From Bacteroidota bacterium (lineage in GTDB: Bacteria; Bacteroidota; Bacteroidia; AKYH767-A; OLB10): a DNA stretch of 24,814 nucleotides. The stretch lies in the NCBI GenBank assembly GCA_016717725.1, contig JADKFA010000023.1:1-24814 (forward strand), in the 5' to 3' direction. Below the pieces are notes generated by a model. The model saw only the letters and a list, made by a program, of their open reading frames with translations, searched no databases and was not told where the DNA came from. Numbering within the stretch: position 1 is the stretch's first letter; every line of letters begins with the position of its first letter. The translations under genes and the position numbers were made by a program. Below, in pieces: positions 1 to 8,403 of the stretch.

Positions 1-144
1 GGTATTCGGAGGTGAAATGAATTCATTTGATAAATATCGGAAAAATAAAAGATTCATCCATCTAAAAAGGTGAGAAAAGTATTTTCAATTCACGAGGGCT
101 GCGCTTTGTCATGTGTTCTCTCAGCGGCTGCGCTATGCTAAATT

Positions 145-229
145 TTCTCGCAAAGGCGCAGAGGCGCTAAGGCTGCGCTTTGACAATTTTATTCTTGAGA
201 GACTTTGCGCCTTTGCGTCTTTGCGAGAA
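145..229. repeat. Imperfect inverted repeat of ctttgcg units
   Basis: The arms are 145-167 and 207-229, with two mismatches over 23 bases and a 39-base spacer. The spacer holds the second copy of the ggctgcgctttg direct repeat. This is likely a dispersed intergenic repeat; no mobility gene is attached. Confidence 0.7.
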
Positions 230-299
230 ATAAAACGAAGAAAAATTTCGCTCGAGAGACACTGCGAAAAATAAAGCGAAGAGAACTTTCACTCGAGAG
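223..299. repeat. Degenerate direct repeat, period 41
   Basis: 223-258 and 264-299 share the pattern gcgaRaaataaaRcgaag followed by a ctcgagag ending, with a handful of substitutions. The second copy runs directly into the GC-rich palindrome that starts at 300. Confidence 0.65.
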
Positions 300-383
300 T
301 CCCGATAGCTATCCATCGGCCGCCAAAGGCTTGCCGCAGCGCCGTCGGCAAGCCTTGGGCGGCCGATGGACGGCGCTGCGGGA
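300..383. repeat. Interleaved GC-rich inverted repeats (X-Y-X'-Y')
   Basis: Arm X (313-335) is complementary to X' (347-369) with one mismatch in 23. The 11-base loop Y (336-346, gcagcgccgtc) is perfectly complementary to Y' (369-379), just outside the hairpin. The outer bases tcccg (300-304) can also pair with cggga (379-383). 303-312 contains the self-complementary gatagctatc. X/X' and Y/Y' are interleaved, so the RNA could form two competing hairpins or a pseudoknot-like fold. The element lies just past the stop codon of the minus-strand gene at 457, where it could stop or stabilise that transcript; that role is inference. Confidence 0.75.
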
Positions 384-456
384 TTGCGAGAAAAAAGGCG
401 AAAAAAAAGCTAAAGAATTTCTTCTTCAGCTCTCTCAAATTAAAATATTTCTTTGA

Positions 457-3066
457 TTACATCTTAATAAATTTCACCAGTGCTGGACGTTCACCTAAAA
501 TAGTGATGTGATAAATTCCATTCGACAAATCAGAAACCGAAATTTCTAATTTTTGAGAATCAATGTTGGTGATCGTTTTAACAATTCGACCTGTAATATC
601 TGAAATTTGAATGCGCTCAATTTCTTGGAAATTTCTATTTTCCAAGGTAAGAATATCTCGAGTAGGATTTGGATAAACTTTATAGAAAAGTTGATTTCCA
701 TTTTCTGCAATTCCACTGCAATTTACTACGAGTACATCGGTAATGGGTGAAGTCAGACTACAAACTCCATCACTCACTTGTACTGTATAATCGCCAGTAC
801 TATCAACAACTAATGAATCGGCTGTTGATCCTGTTAATAATACACCGTCTTTATACCATTGGTATGTCCAATTGCTTCCTGTGAAAGCATATAAGGTAAC
901 GGATGATCCAATGCAAAATGAAGTAGGTCCCCCAGGAGCAATATAGGCATCTGGAGATGTACTAACGGTAAGGGGTAACGAATTTACAGGACTCCACATG
1001 GGAGGGCGACTAGAAAAGACACGAATTAAATAAGTATTTCCATCGGTTAAACCATTTGGAACATTAATTTGTACTGCGGTAGTTCCCGTTGCATTCACAG
1101 AGCCTAAGGTAGTAGGGAATGAAAAATCACCAAACTCATCTGACAATTCTATTCTGAATTGATTACCTAAATTCCAAGTTCCAATGGCATTGATGGCTAA
1201 TGTATAGCTATTGTCAGTACATAAAATGTAAGAAGGTAAACTTAATTGCATATCGTTGTTTCGTGCAAGGATATTCGATAACCCATCGCCAACTGCTAAA
1301 GCTTTTGTACCAGATAAAATATCGATGTCTTGAATTGGATCTTGGTTTGGATTTATTTCACGACTCCAAGCTACTCCACCACTTGCAGTACGATAAATTT
1401 CATTTCCAGCCGTAAACCATCCATTTTGTGGATCTGTGAATTTAATGCATCCAATATATTCGTTGCTGGTAGGTTGAATATCTAGGGTCCAATTGACTCC
1501 ACCATCTGTAGTAGAAAAAATTTCTCCAATAAAAGTGCCAACCAAACCAATCATGGAATTGCGAAAATACATAGCTGTACATTCAAATGCACTTCCGTTA
1601 TTCACTAAATTCCAAGAAAGACCATTGTCATAAGTTGTAATTAAATAGGGTTGATCTGTTGCAATGACAATGGTATCTGTCCCGAAACACTGAATTTCTT
1701 TGAAGTTATATCCAATACCAGAAAATGAAGTGGGTGCATCGGTCCAAGTATCACCGTTGTTGGTAGAGTAGGCGAGTTTACCATTAGCCCCACAAACATA
1801 TATTTTACCTCCTCCAGCAGGTGCAATGCCATATAAACTTTCTCCAATACCGCTGAAAATAAAATTCCAGTTGACGCCGCCATCAGTCGTTTTTACAATA
1901 GTTCCGTTGGTCCCGATGGCAAGTCCGGTAGTAGTGTTTACAAAATGGATATCGTACAAATCTTCACCACCTGCATTACTATTTTGAGTTGTCCAATTGA
2001 CACCTGCATTCGAAGTGGTTAAGATAGTGCCACCAAATCCAGCTGCATATGCCGTTGTAGAATTTACCGTTTTCACTGCCTGAAGTGGAAATTCAGAAAT
2101 TCGACTGGAAAGATCTGTCCAATTAGTTCCCGTATTATTTGTTTTTTCTATTGTTCCGAATGAACCTCCAATAAAATAGTTTGAACCCGAATTAGCAATA
2201 ACCGCATTCACATCAAACCATGTAAAAGTAGAGTAGGGTGCCCACGTCTGTCCACCATCAATCGTTGAATACACATTGCCAAATTCACATCCTGCAATTC
2301 CTTTTAAATTATTTCCGAAATCTAATGAAAGCAAATTAGCACCGTTGGTTTGCCCCGGATTTGTAACGGGAGAAAAATTTGTTCCTCCATTGCTGCTGAT
2401 ATAAATTGAATTTGCTGAAGCTAAATAAATGTCGTTGTTAGTCGGCATACTCACATCCACTATATCATCTCCAGAACCTAGTGTTAATGGAGACCATGAA
2501 TTACCATAATCAGAAGTTTTCATTACAAACCCGTTTGTTCCTGCCAAGATTCCATTTCCGCTTGGCATTACATGAATATCGTTTATGTCGCCTGCTGTAC
2601 CGTTCAAAACAATGGTCCATAAAACACCTTTGTTGATGGTTCTGTAAAGCTTTGATGAACTTGTTCCGTTCGTTAAAGCGATGAGCCCACTATCACGATC
2701 GTACATGTGAAGGGCGGAGATAATTAAATTAGGAAAACGATAATTAACAGCCCAAGTTTGACCACTATTCGTTGTAGTGTACAAATCACTTCCTGCTCCA
2801 CAATATCCATAAAGACTGTCGGGGAATTGAATTTCATTAATTCCCAAAGATGTATTTACATACTGGGGAGTCCATGTTGTACCACCGTCTGTAGTTTTGA
2901 TTACCGCTCCTTTATCACCGGAAGCCCATCCTGTTGAAGAATTTAGAAAACTGAATTTCAATATTTTATTTCCTTGTGGATTAGGGTGTTGCCACGACCA
3001 TTGAGCGGAAGTAGAAAAACTCAAAAACAATAAAAACGGAAGTAGAGCAAGGGTAGATGATTTCAT
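457..3066 (-). CDS. Secreted YCF48-type beta-propeller protein with T9SS sorting domain
   Basis: A protein of 869 residues. The frame is open upstream to 3171, but I chose the ATG at 3066 because it begins a clean signal peptide (MKSSTLALLPFLLFLSFSTSA) ending before QW. The body consists of about nine to ten repeats of the type G-x-x-G-x-I-x-x-T-x-D-G-G-x-x-W (for example AVIKTTDGGTTW and TIVKTTDGGVNW), which mark YCF48/BNR-like beta-propeller blades. After this comes an Ig/PKD-like segment with the YQWYKDG pattern typical of Bacteroidota surface proteins. The last 80 or so residues (YKVYPNPTRDIL ... ISDITGRIV ... SNGIYHITI ... KFIKM) form a type A T9SS C-terminal sorting domain. The protein is therefore probably exported to the outer surface or medium. 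The ligand or substrate is unknown; such proteins may act in adhesion. Confidence 0.9.
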   Translation of the reverse strand: MKSSTLALLPFLLFLSFSTSAQWSWQHPNPQGNKILKFSFLNSSTGWASGDKGAVIKTTDGGTTWTPQYVNTSLGINEIQFPDSLYGYCGAGSDLYTTTNSGQTWAVNYRFPNLIISALHMYDRDSGLIALTNGTSSSKLYRTINKGVLWTIVLNGTAGDINDIHVMPSGNGILAGTNGFVMKTSDYGNSWSPLTLGSGDDIVDVSMPTNNDIYLASANSIYISSNGGTNFSPVTNPGQTNGANLLSLDFGNNLKGIAGCEFGNVYSTIDGGQTWAPYSTFTWFDVNAVIANSGSNYFIGGSFGTIEKTNNTGTNWTDLSSRISEFPLQAVKTVNSTTAYAAGFGGTILTTSNAGVNWTTQNSNAGGEDLYDIHFVNTTTGLAIGTNGTIVKTTDGGVNWNFIFSGIGESLYGIAPAGGGKIYVCGANGKLAYSTNNGDTWTDAPTSFSGIGYNFKEIQCFGTDTIVIATDQPYLITTYDNGLSWNLVNNGSAFECTAMYFRNSMIGLVGTFIGEIFSTTDGGVNWTLDIQPTSNEYIGCIKFTDPQNGWFTAGNEIYRTASGGVAWSREINPNQDPIQDIDILSGTKALAVGDGLSNILARNNDMQLSLPSYILCTDNSYTLAINAIGTWNLGNQFRIELSDEFGDFSFPTTLGSVNATGTTAVQINVPNGLTDGNTYLIRVFSSRPPMWSPVNSLPLTVSTSPDAYIAPGGPTSFCIGSSVTLYAFTGSNWTYQWYKDGVLLTGSTADSLVVDSTGDYTVQVSDGVCSLTSPITDVLVVNCSGIAENGNQLFYKVYPNPTRDILTLENRNFQEIERIQISDITGRIVKTITNIDSQKLEISVSDLSNGIYHITILGERPALVKFIKM

Positions 3067-3240
3067 ATTATTTTTTTTATGGTGGTTAAACGAAATATAG
3101 ACTAAAATGTTAGCCTTTATTTTGATAAGAATTTTATTACTATAAACGAAGAAACAGAAAAATAAAAACACCGAAAAAGCAAATCGAAGAATGGTATAAA
3201 GATTTTATACTTGACAGTAATCCATCAAAAAAAAGAAAAA

Positions 3241-3861
3241 CTACTGCTCCGAAGACTTCGATCTTTTATTTAACTCATCTCTGATTTTAGAAGCCGTTTC
3301 ATAGGCTTCTTCATCAATTGCTCTCATCAAAGACTCTTTTAACTCTTCACTACTTAAATTCCCATAGGAACTCTCACTGCTCGCTGCTTTTTTTGAACTG
3401 CTTTTCTTAGGGATACTTTTTGGTTTTATTTCTTCGGTACTTTCTCCTTCATCGAGGACTACACCAGCTGAAGCGAGAATAAATTCATATGTATAAATAG
3501 GGCAATTAAATCGGACAGCCATAGCAATAGCGTCCGATGTACGAGCATCAATTTCTCTGACATCTCCATTTTCGTTATTGCAGATCAATTTAGCGTAGAA
3601 AATACCTTCTTTCAAATTGTAGACGATCACTTCATCTATTTTGATTCCGTATTCATCGGAAAAATTCTTAAATAGATCATGAGTGAGTGGACGCGAAGGC
3701 TGCATGTTTTCCAATTCTACTGCAATAGCCTGTGCTTCGTACCCTCCAATGATGATAGGCAATCTACGCTTTCCGTCTGTTTCTCCGAGTATTAAAGCAT
3801 AAGCACCACTCTGAGTTTGACTATATGAGAGTCCAATAATCTCCAGTTTAATCTTTTTCAT
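3241..3861 (-). CDS. Bifunctional nuclease family (DUF151) protein with UVR motif
   Basis: A protein of 206 residues. Residues 1-135 match the bifunctional nuclease/DUF151 fold, with the LPIIIGGYEAQAIA segment near residue 34 and the signature DARTSDAIAMAVR at 105-117. After a lysine/serine-rich linker (about 145-165), residues 171-200 form a UvrB/UvrC-type motif (SEELKESLMRAIDEEAYETA), a helical pair usually used for protein contacts. This two-part architecture is common in Bacteroidota. The family was named from reports of DNase/RNase activity in plants; in bacteria its role is not settled. The gene starts 29 bases after the etfA stop codon, so it is probably the last gene of an etfB-etfA-bfn transcript. 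The long-standing co-location with ETF does not reveal a mechanism. Confidence 0.88.
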   Translation of the reverse strand: MKKIKLEIIGLSYSQTQSGAYALILGETDGKRRLPIIIGGYEAQAIAVELENMQPSRPLTHDLFKNFSDEYGIKIDEVIVYNLKEGIFYAKLICNNENGDVREIDARTSDAIAMAVRFNCPIYTYEFILASAGVVLDEGESTEEIKPKSIPKKSSSKKAASSESSYGNLSSEELKESLMRAIDEEAYETASKIRDELNKRSKSSEQ

Positions 3862-3890
3862 ATTCAGCTATGTGAAGGTAATAAAAAAAT

Positions 3891-4868
3891 TTAAGCATGG
3901 GTTGCTTTGAACTCTTTTACAGCTTCAATTAATTTAGGTACCACGTCAAAAGCATCTCCAACAATACCATAATCGGCGGCTTTAAAGAAAGGTGCTTCGG
4001 GATCTTTATTAATAACAACAATAACCTTAGATGAACTCACGCCAGCTAAATGCTGGATAGCTCCTGAAATGCCAATTGCTATGTATAAATTGGGACTCAC
4101 CGCAATTCCAGTTTGTCCAACGTGTTCACTATGTGGGCGCCAATGTGCGTCGCTTACTGGTTTGGAGCAGGCCGTTGCAGCACCTAACAAATCGGCTAAT
4201 TCTTCTATCATTCCCCAATTCTCTGGACCTTTTAATCCGCGACCTGCAGAAACAACAATCTCCGCTTCTGGTAAGGACACTTTATCAGCTGCCTGAATAA
4301 TTTCCTTTACAATAGTACGAAAGTCAGTATCTTTCACAGTAGGGGCAAAGGCTTCTACAACGGCAGGTTGTGAATTTTCAGCAATTGGAAATGAGTTGGG
4401 ATTGATGGCAATAATTTTGTTTACAGCACTCATGCTCACATCGGCAAAAGCCTTTCCTGAAAAAGCCCCTTTGCGAACGGTGAAAGCACCATCGTTGGTT
4501 GGCAGACTGATAGCTCCATCAACATACGCCGCTTGTAATTTTACTGCTAAACGAGGTGCTAATGCTTTACCAGAAAAAGTAGCCGATAAAACCACCACAT
4601 TCGAAGAAAGAGATTTTGCTGCTTCTGCTATCACGGAGGCATAGGCTTGATTCACGAAATTATGCATCTGAGCCGTATTCACCGTCAAGATTTTCTTGAT
4701 GCCGTATTTAGCTAGCTTTTCTAATTCTTCGTTTGATACTTCTCCAATAGAAATGGCATAAGCATCCGTATTCAACATACTCGCAACGGAGTATGCGTAT
4801 GAAGCAGCTTCAAAACTCGATTTCTTTAATTTCCCTTTACTGTTTTCGGCGTATATAAGTACTGACAT
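3891..4868 (-). CDS. etfA: Electron transfer flavoprotein alpha subunit
   Basis: A protein of 325 residues, the usual length. The N-terminal half is the ETF alpha/beta fold. The C-terminal half is the FAD-binding domain, showing SAGRGLKGPENW (207-218), GQTG (251-254), GISGAIQH (266-273) and NKDPEAPFFKAADYGIVGD (287-305), all hallmark FAD contacts in EtfA/FixB. With EtfB it forms a soluble heterodimer that collects electrons from acyl-CoA and related dehydrogenases and passes them to ETF:quinone oxidoreductase. It lies 23 bases downstream of etfB on the same strand, so the two are almost certainly co-transcribed. No acyl-CoA dehydrogenase lies in the window. No odd features were seen. Confidence 0.96.
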   Translation of the reverse strand: MSVLIYAENSKGKLKKSSFEAASYAYSVASMLNTDAYAISIGEVSNEELEKLAKYGIKKILTVNTAQMHNFVNQAYASVIAEAAKSLSSNVVVLSATFSGKALAPRLAVKLQAAYVDGAISLPTNDGAFTVRKGAFSGKAFADVSMSAVNKIIAINPNSFPIAENSQPAVVEAFAPTVKDTDFRTIVKEIIQAADKVSLPEAEIVVSAGRGLKGPENWGMIEELADLLGAATACSKPVSDAHWRPHSEHVGQTGIAVSPNLYIAIGISGAIQHLAGVSSSKVIVVINKDPEAPFFKAADYGIVGDAFDVVPKLIEAVKEFKATHA

Positions 4869-4891
4869 GTTCTGTTTTTTTCTGATTTAAA

Positions 4892-5629
4892 TTAGATGGT
4901 TTTTGCTTCTGAGTGAAGTAAATCGACAAGTTTATTCACTTCGTCGGCACTTACCAATTTCACCTGACCACGACCTTCTGGCTTTTCGAACTTGATGATG
5001 TTTTGCAAATTTGGAACTTCTACAGGTTCCACCACCGTTAATGGTTTAGTGCGAGCGCTCATGATTCCTCTCATGTTTGGAATTCGAGGCTCTGCCATTC
5101 CTTCTGATGCACTTGCAATGAGTGGGAGGGGACAGGAAATTACTTCTTTTCCACCCTCAATTTCACGCTCCAAGGTAGCGGTACCGCCTTCAATTTGTAA
5201 CGATTTTACAATTGAAATACTTGGTAAATCCATCATCTCACCTAAAAGCGACGCAACCTGAGCGCCGTTATAATCGATGGATTCACGTCCCGTCAAAATC
5301 AAATCAAAACCTTGATCTTTAGCATATCCTGCTATTTGAGTAGCCACAAAATAAGCATCTCGTGGTATAGCATTAATTCGAACCGCATCCGTCGCTCCAA
5401 TGGCCAATGCCTTGCGAATCGTTGCATCGGTACTCGGATCTCCAATATTAATAACCGTTACCGTTCCACCTTGAGCTTCGGTTAATTCTAAGGCTCTGGT
5501 TAAGGCAATTTCATCGTATGGATTTATAATAAACTGAACACCAGTGGTATTAAACGAAGTTTTGTCATCGTTAAAGTTGATTTTGGTGGTCGTGTCGGGC
5601 ACATTACTGATGCAAACAAGTACTTTCAT
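4892..5629 (-). CDS. etfB: Electron transfer flavoprotein beta subunit
   Basis: A protein of 245 residues, beginning MKVLVCISNVPDTT as EtfB/FixA proteins do. INPYDEIALTRALEL (about 35-50) and LTGRESIDYNGAQVASLLGEMMDLP (about 112-135) are characteristic; in known structures these parts bind AMP and contact partner dehydrogenases. The segment PRIPNMRGIMSARTKP (about 185-200) is the conserved 'recognition loop' side of the family. It is the first gene of the etfB-etfA-bfn run. A good promoter lies just upstream (TTG at 5682-5680, 20-base spacer, TAGATTTG at 5659-5652, reading on the minus strand), giving a leader of roughly 20 bases. Confidence 0.96.
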   Translation of the reverse strand: MKVLVCISNVPDTTTKINFNDDKTSFNTTGVQFIINPYDEIALTRALELTEAQGGTVTVINIGDPSTDATIRKALAIGATDAVRINAIPRDAYFVATQIAGYAKDQGFDLILTGRESIDYNGAQVASLLGEMMDLPSISIVKSLQIEGGTATLEREIEGGKEVISCPLPLIASASEGMAEPRIPNMRGIMSARTKPLTVVEPVEVPNLQNIIKFEKPEGRGQVKLVSADEVNKLVDLLHSEAKTI

Positions 5630-5651
5630 TTCTTATCTTTTTTTCAAAGTG

Positions 5652-5682
5652 CAAATCTACTCTATACTCAACAAATAGCCAA
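5652..5682 (-). promoter_or_regulatory. Bacteroidota-type promoter for etfB
   Basis: On the minus strand TTG (5682-5680) is followed by 20 bases and then TAGATTTG (5659-5652) and ca. This fits the -33 TTG / -7 TAnnTTTG consensus of the Bacteroidota primary sigma factor. The element ends 22 bases before the etfB ATG. Confidence 0.6.
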
Positions 5683-5784
5683 TTAGATTTGTGTTTATCC
5701 TTACATTTCCCGACAGATGTAGAATTCGAGAAAAACGATTACACATTTGGATTCGCTGAATAAAATAGTGATGGTTGTCAATGC

Positions 5785-5792
5785 TACATTTG
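5785..5792 (+). promoter_or_regulatory. TAnnTTTG -7 element for the TPR gene
   Basis: TACATTTG followed by ca, only 7 bases before the ATG at 5800. Transcription would begin at or a few bases before the start codon, giving a nearly leaderless message. No convincing -33 TTG was found at the standard spacing. Confidence 0.5.
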
Positions 5793-5799
5793 CAGTTCT

Positions 5800-6117
5800 A
5801 TGAATCACGAACGTATTCAGCAATTGAAAGAATTATTGGAAGAGTCTCCAGCAGATTCTTTTTGTAGATATGCCCTAGCACTTGAGTATGCAAGTGACCC
5901 ATCTGCAAGAAAACTAGCTATTGAAGAGTTGGAGCTATTGAAGAAAAATGATTCGCAATACCTTGCCTTGTATTATCAATTAGGATATTTATACCATCAG
6001 GAACAAGAACTGGAATTGGCAAAACAAGTATTAACGCAAGGACAAGCATTAGCGAAGGAACAAGGCAATGCCCATACTTATTCTGAGTTGGAGTTTTTGT
6101 TGGATGAAATTGATTAA
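5800..6117 (+). CDS. Small TPR-like protein
   Basis: A protein of 105 residues, almost wholly helical in appearance. Residues 1-40 (ERIQQLKELLEESPADSFCRYALALEYA) and 52-100 (SQYLALYYQLGYLYHQEQELELAKQVLTQGQALAKEQG) show the spacing of tetratricopeptide repeats, with small residues at the usual positions 8 and 20. No signal peptide or membrane segment is present, so it is likely cytoplasmic and involved in protein contacts. It stands alone on the plus strand, divergent from etfB and upstream of pdhB by 142 bases. Similar short TPR proteins are common in Bacteroidota, but no specific function can be given. Confidence 0.8.
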   Translation: MNHERIQQLKELLEESPADSFCRYALALEYASDPSARKLAIEELELLKKNDSQYLALYYQLGYLYHQEQELELAKQVLTQGQALAKEQGNAHTYSELEFLLDEID

Positions 6118-6229
6118 ATTATATTTACTTAATAATGAATTAAATGCAATATTCAATTAAATTATTAGATTAATATTGGTACCCGAAATTTATAGCATTA
6201 TTTCCTGCTGATGGAATAGCACAAAAACC

Positions 6230-6237
6230 TAAATTTG
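6230..6237 (+). promoter_or_regulatory. TAnnTTTG -7 element for pdhB
   Basis: TAAATTTG followed by cag, 22 bases upstream of the pdhB ATG at 6260. The -33 region is weak. Confidence 0.5.
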
Positions 6238-6259
6238 CAGAACCGAATAAAATAAATCC

Positions 6260-7243
6260 ATGAGAGAAATTCAATTTAGAGAAGCCCTAAGAGAAGCATT
6301 GTCAGAAGAAATGCGTCGCGATGAAAAAGTGTTTTTAATGGGAGAAGAGGTAGCTCAATATAATGGAGCCTATAAAGTGAGTCAAGGAATGTTGGATGAA
6401 TTCGGACCCAAGCGTGTAATTGATACGCCCATTGCCGAGCTTGGATTTGCAGGGATAGGAGTAGGAGCAGCCATGAATGGTTTGCGTCCGATTATTGAAT
6501 TTATGACTTTTAATTTTTCATTGGTAGCCATCGATCAAGTAATTAATTCGGCAGCGAAGATGATGAGTATGAGTGGTGGTAATTTTACAGTTCCCATCGT
6601 ATTCCGTGGACCTACTGGTTCAGCAGGAATGTTGAGTTCACAGCATAGTCAAGCTTTTGAGAATTGGTATGCGAACTGTCCGGGATTGAAAGTAGTAGTT
6701 CCATCCAATCCCGCCGATGCAAAAGGTTTATTGAAAGCCGCTATCCGCGATAATGATCCTGTTATTTTTATGGAGTCGGAGCAGATGTACGGCGACAAAG
6801 GCATGGTTCCCGAAGGTGAATACGTGATGCCGATTGGTGTGGCAGATATCAAGAGAGCAGGAACTGATGTTACTATTGTGTCTTTCGGTAAAATGATGAA
6901 AATCGCTTTAAAGGCTGCTGAAGAATTGGAAGCCGAACAAATCAGTGCCGAGGTTATCGATTTACGTTCGGTAAGACCTATTGACTATAATATGATTGTG
7001 GAGTCGGTGAAGAAGACGAATCGTTTAGTGATTGTTGAAGAAAGTTGGCCTTTAGCATCTATTGCTTCTGAAATTTCATTCATGGTACAAAAGCGTGCTT
7101 TCGATCATTTAGATGCGCCCATTTTACGAGTGATGGGCGGCGACGTTCCTTTGCCTTATGCTCCAACGTTGATTGAAGCTTATCTTCCAAACCCAGCTAG
7201 AGTAATTAAGGCGGTGAAGGAAGTGATGTATATGAAGGCTTAA
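6260..7243 (+). CDS. pdhB: Pyruvate dehydrogenase E1 component, beta subunit
   Basis: A protein of 327 residues, full length for E1 beta of the alpha2-beta2 type. Visible landmarks are MGEEVAQYNGAYKVSQGM (about 27-44), DTPIAELGFAGIGVGAAMNGLRP (about 58-80, containing the conserved glutamate that activates thiamine diphosphate), FRGPTGSAGMLSSQHSQ (about 114-130) and the C-terminal DLRSVRPID and VMGGDVPLPYAPTLIEAYLP blocks. It would form the pyruvate dehydrogenase E1 enzyme that decarboxylates pyruvate and loads the E2 lipoyl domain, feeding acetyl-CoA into central metabolism. The alpha subunit (pdhA) and E2 are not adjacent, so it is expressed as a single gene here. A branched-chain oxoacid E1 beta is a less likely alternative given the sequence pattern. 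Confidence 0.93.
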   Translation: MREIQFREALREALSEEMRRDEKVFLMGEEVAQYNGAYKVSQGMLDEFGPKRVIDTPIAELGFAGIGVGAAMNGLRPIIEFMTFNFSLVAIDQVINSAAKMMSMSGGNFTVPIVFRGPTGSAGMLSSQHSQAFENWYANCPGLKVVVPSNPADAKGLLKAAIRDNDPVIFMESEQMYGDKGMVPEGEYVMPIGVADIKRAGTDVTIVSFGKMMKIALKAAEELEAEQISAEVIDLRSVRPIDYNMIVESVKKTNRLVIVEESWPLASIASEISFMVQKRAFDHLDAPILRVMGGDVPLPYAPTLIEAYLPNPARVIKAVKEVMYMKA

Positions 7244-7332
7244 TTTCTTTATTGACATGTTAGATTAAATTTAGTTTGAGAATGGATTAATATTGCGTTT
7301 AGTGCTACTTTCACTTTAATTCTAAATTAAAA

Positions 7333-8250
7333 ATGACAGTCCCGCATATATTGGAAAACCTCAGTGGCTTAGATTTGTCAAAGTATCCTATTTATGAGGT
7401 AAAAAGACTTATCCGTAAACTTGGTAAGGTTGCAGTCGTAGCAATGCATTTGCATCCTGGAAAACGAATTATTAGAGCAAGACCAAATTATAATGGAGAA
7501 AAATTCTCAAAAGTTTCTGAATTGTCTTATAAGCCAGGTCGATATAACTTAAAATTCCAAAGAGCAAGTTCTCCGAGAATGACAATGTTTTATGGTTCTT
7601 TGATTCCTGATTTTTATAGACCTAATGAGATCTTAAATGCAAGAGTAATTGGTTGTTTTGAATCAATTCCGTTAATTCGTGAAAATCAAAATAGTGGTGT
7701 TCAAGTAATTAGCTTTGGAAAGTGGATAGTAACTAAAAAGATATCACTTTGCGCTATAGTATTTCACAAAAATTTTCTTTTGAAAAATTCATTCGCTAAT
7801 GAGCTTAATTCAGGATATGAAGAATTTGTAAAAAGGTATCCTGATTTCGAAAAAGATTCTCTTATGGTTTCTTCATATTTTGCAAATTATTTTGCAAACA
7901 ATAAGATAGCAGATGATTATGATTATATAATGTCTGCATGTTTTACTGAAATGGCAGTGGAAAAGGGATTTGCTGGCGTTTTGTATCCTAGCGTAAGAGG
8001 TGAAGGGCATGGTTTTAATGTTGCAATTCATCCTTATTTTGTTGATAGTGCAATGGAATTAGAAGCTGTTGGTCAATCAACAATATATAAATTAGGAACT
8101 GAATTGTTTCTAGATAATGATCTAGTCGCACTTGTACTAAAGGGACAAATGGAATTTAACTTAAAACCCGTTTTGCCCAATTTCCATCTAGGAAGGGAGA
8201 ACGTTATTAAGGAATTAATTCTGAGAAATTTTCAGAAATTCGAGAATTGA
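7333..8250 (+). CDS. RES-domain protein (putative NAD+-degrading toxin family)
   Basis: A protein of 305 residues. The pattern RIIRAR (45-50), LSYKPGRYNLKFQRASSPRM and TMFYGS (64-89), a glutamate in GCFES (E110) and YPSVRGEGHGFNVAI (218-232) matches the RES family, named for its conserved Arg, Glu and Ser. Characterised members are toxins of type II toxin-antitoxin pairs that cleave NAD+ (NAD+ phosphorylase or hydrolase). Here the protein is longer than the compact toxins of about 150-230 residues and has an N-terminal helical stretch (1-40). No Xre/DUF2384 antitoxin gene flanks it. The following gene (8404) is unrelated to known antitoxins as far as can be seen. The stretch is more AT-rich than pdhB, consistent with an accessory gene. 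Family assignment is fairly sure; toxicity is inferred only. Confidence 0.72.
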   Translation: MTVPHILENLSGLDLSKYPIYEVKRLIRKLGKVAVVAMHLHPGKRIIRARPNYNGEKFSKVSELSYKPGRYNLKFQRASSPRMTMFYGSLIPDFYRPNEILNARVIGCFESIPLIRENQNSGVQVISFGKWIVTKKISLCAIVFHKNFLLKNSFANELNSGYEEFVKRYPDFEKDSLMVSSYFANYFANNKIADDYDYIMSACFTEMAVEKGFAGVLYPSVRGEGHGFNVAIHPYFVDSAMELEAVGQSTIYKLGTELFLDNDLVALVLKGQMEFNLKPVLPNFHLGRENVIKELILRNFQKFEN

Positions 8251-8403
8251 TAAGTAAAAATCCATTGAGTAATTGTTATAGATAAGACATGTAAGTTCTT
8301 TCAGGCAATATCTAAATTTGAAAAAAATTAGAATTAGAATGTTAATTTGTATTTTTAATCTTTATATATTATTGCTATGTTCATTTAAATATATTTACAC
8401 TAC

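Larger units (their letters stand above)
1..456. repeat. Gene-free repeat nest
   Basis: No convincing gene is seen here. The stretch is built from short repeats. A direct repeat ggctgcgctttg occurs at 97-108 and 171-182. An imperfect inverted repeat pairs 145-167 with 207-229 (21 of 23 positions), both arms rich in the 'ctttgcg' unit often seen between genes in Bacteroidota. A degenerate tandem duplication has a period of 41 bases (223-258 and 264-299). A GC-rich interleaved inverted repeat lies at 300-383. The open frame at 205-456 runs straight through these repeats, has highly basic low-complexity content and is not considered a gene. Confidence 0.75.

Noticed and set aside
205..456. Open frame of 83 residues on the plus strand
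   Set aside because: It runs through repeat sequence and the GC-rich palindrome, gives a basic low-complexity peptide, and has no start context.
3067..3171. Upstream extension of the YCF48-type protein (35 residues)
   Set aside because: The extension would place a second hydrophobic stretch ahead of a perfect signal peptide, so the ATG at 3066 is preferred.
4069..4644. Plus-strand open frames inside etfA
   Set aside because: They lie opposite a clearly conserved gene and match nothing recognisable.
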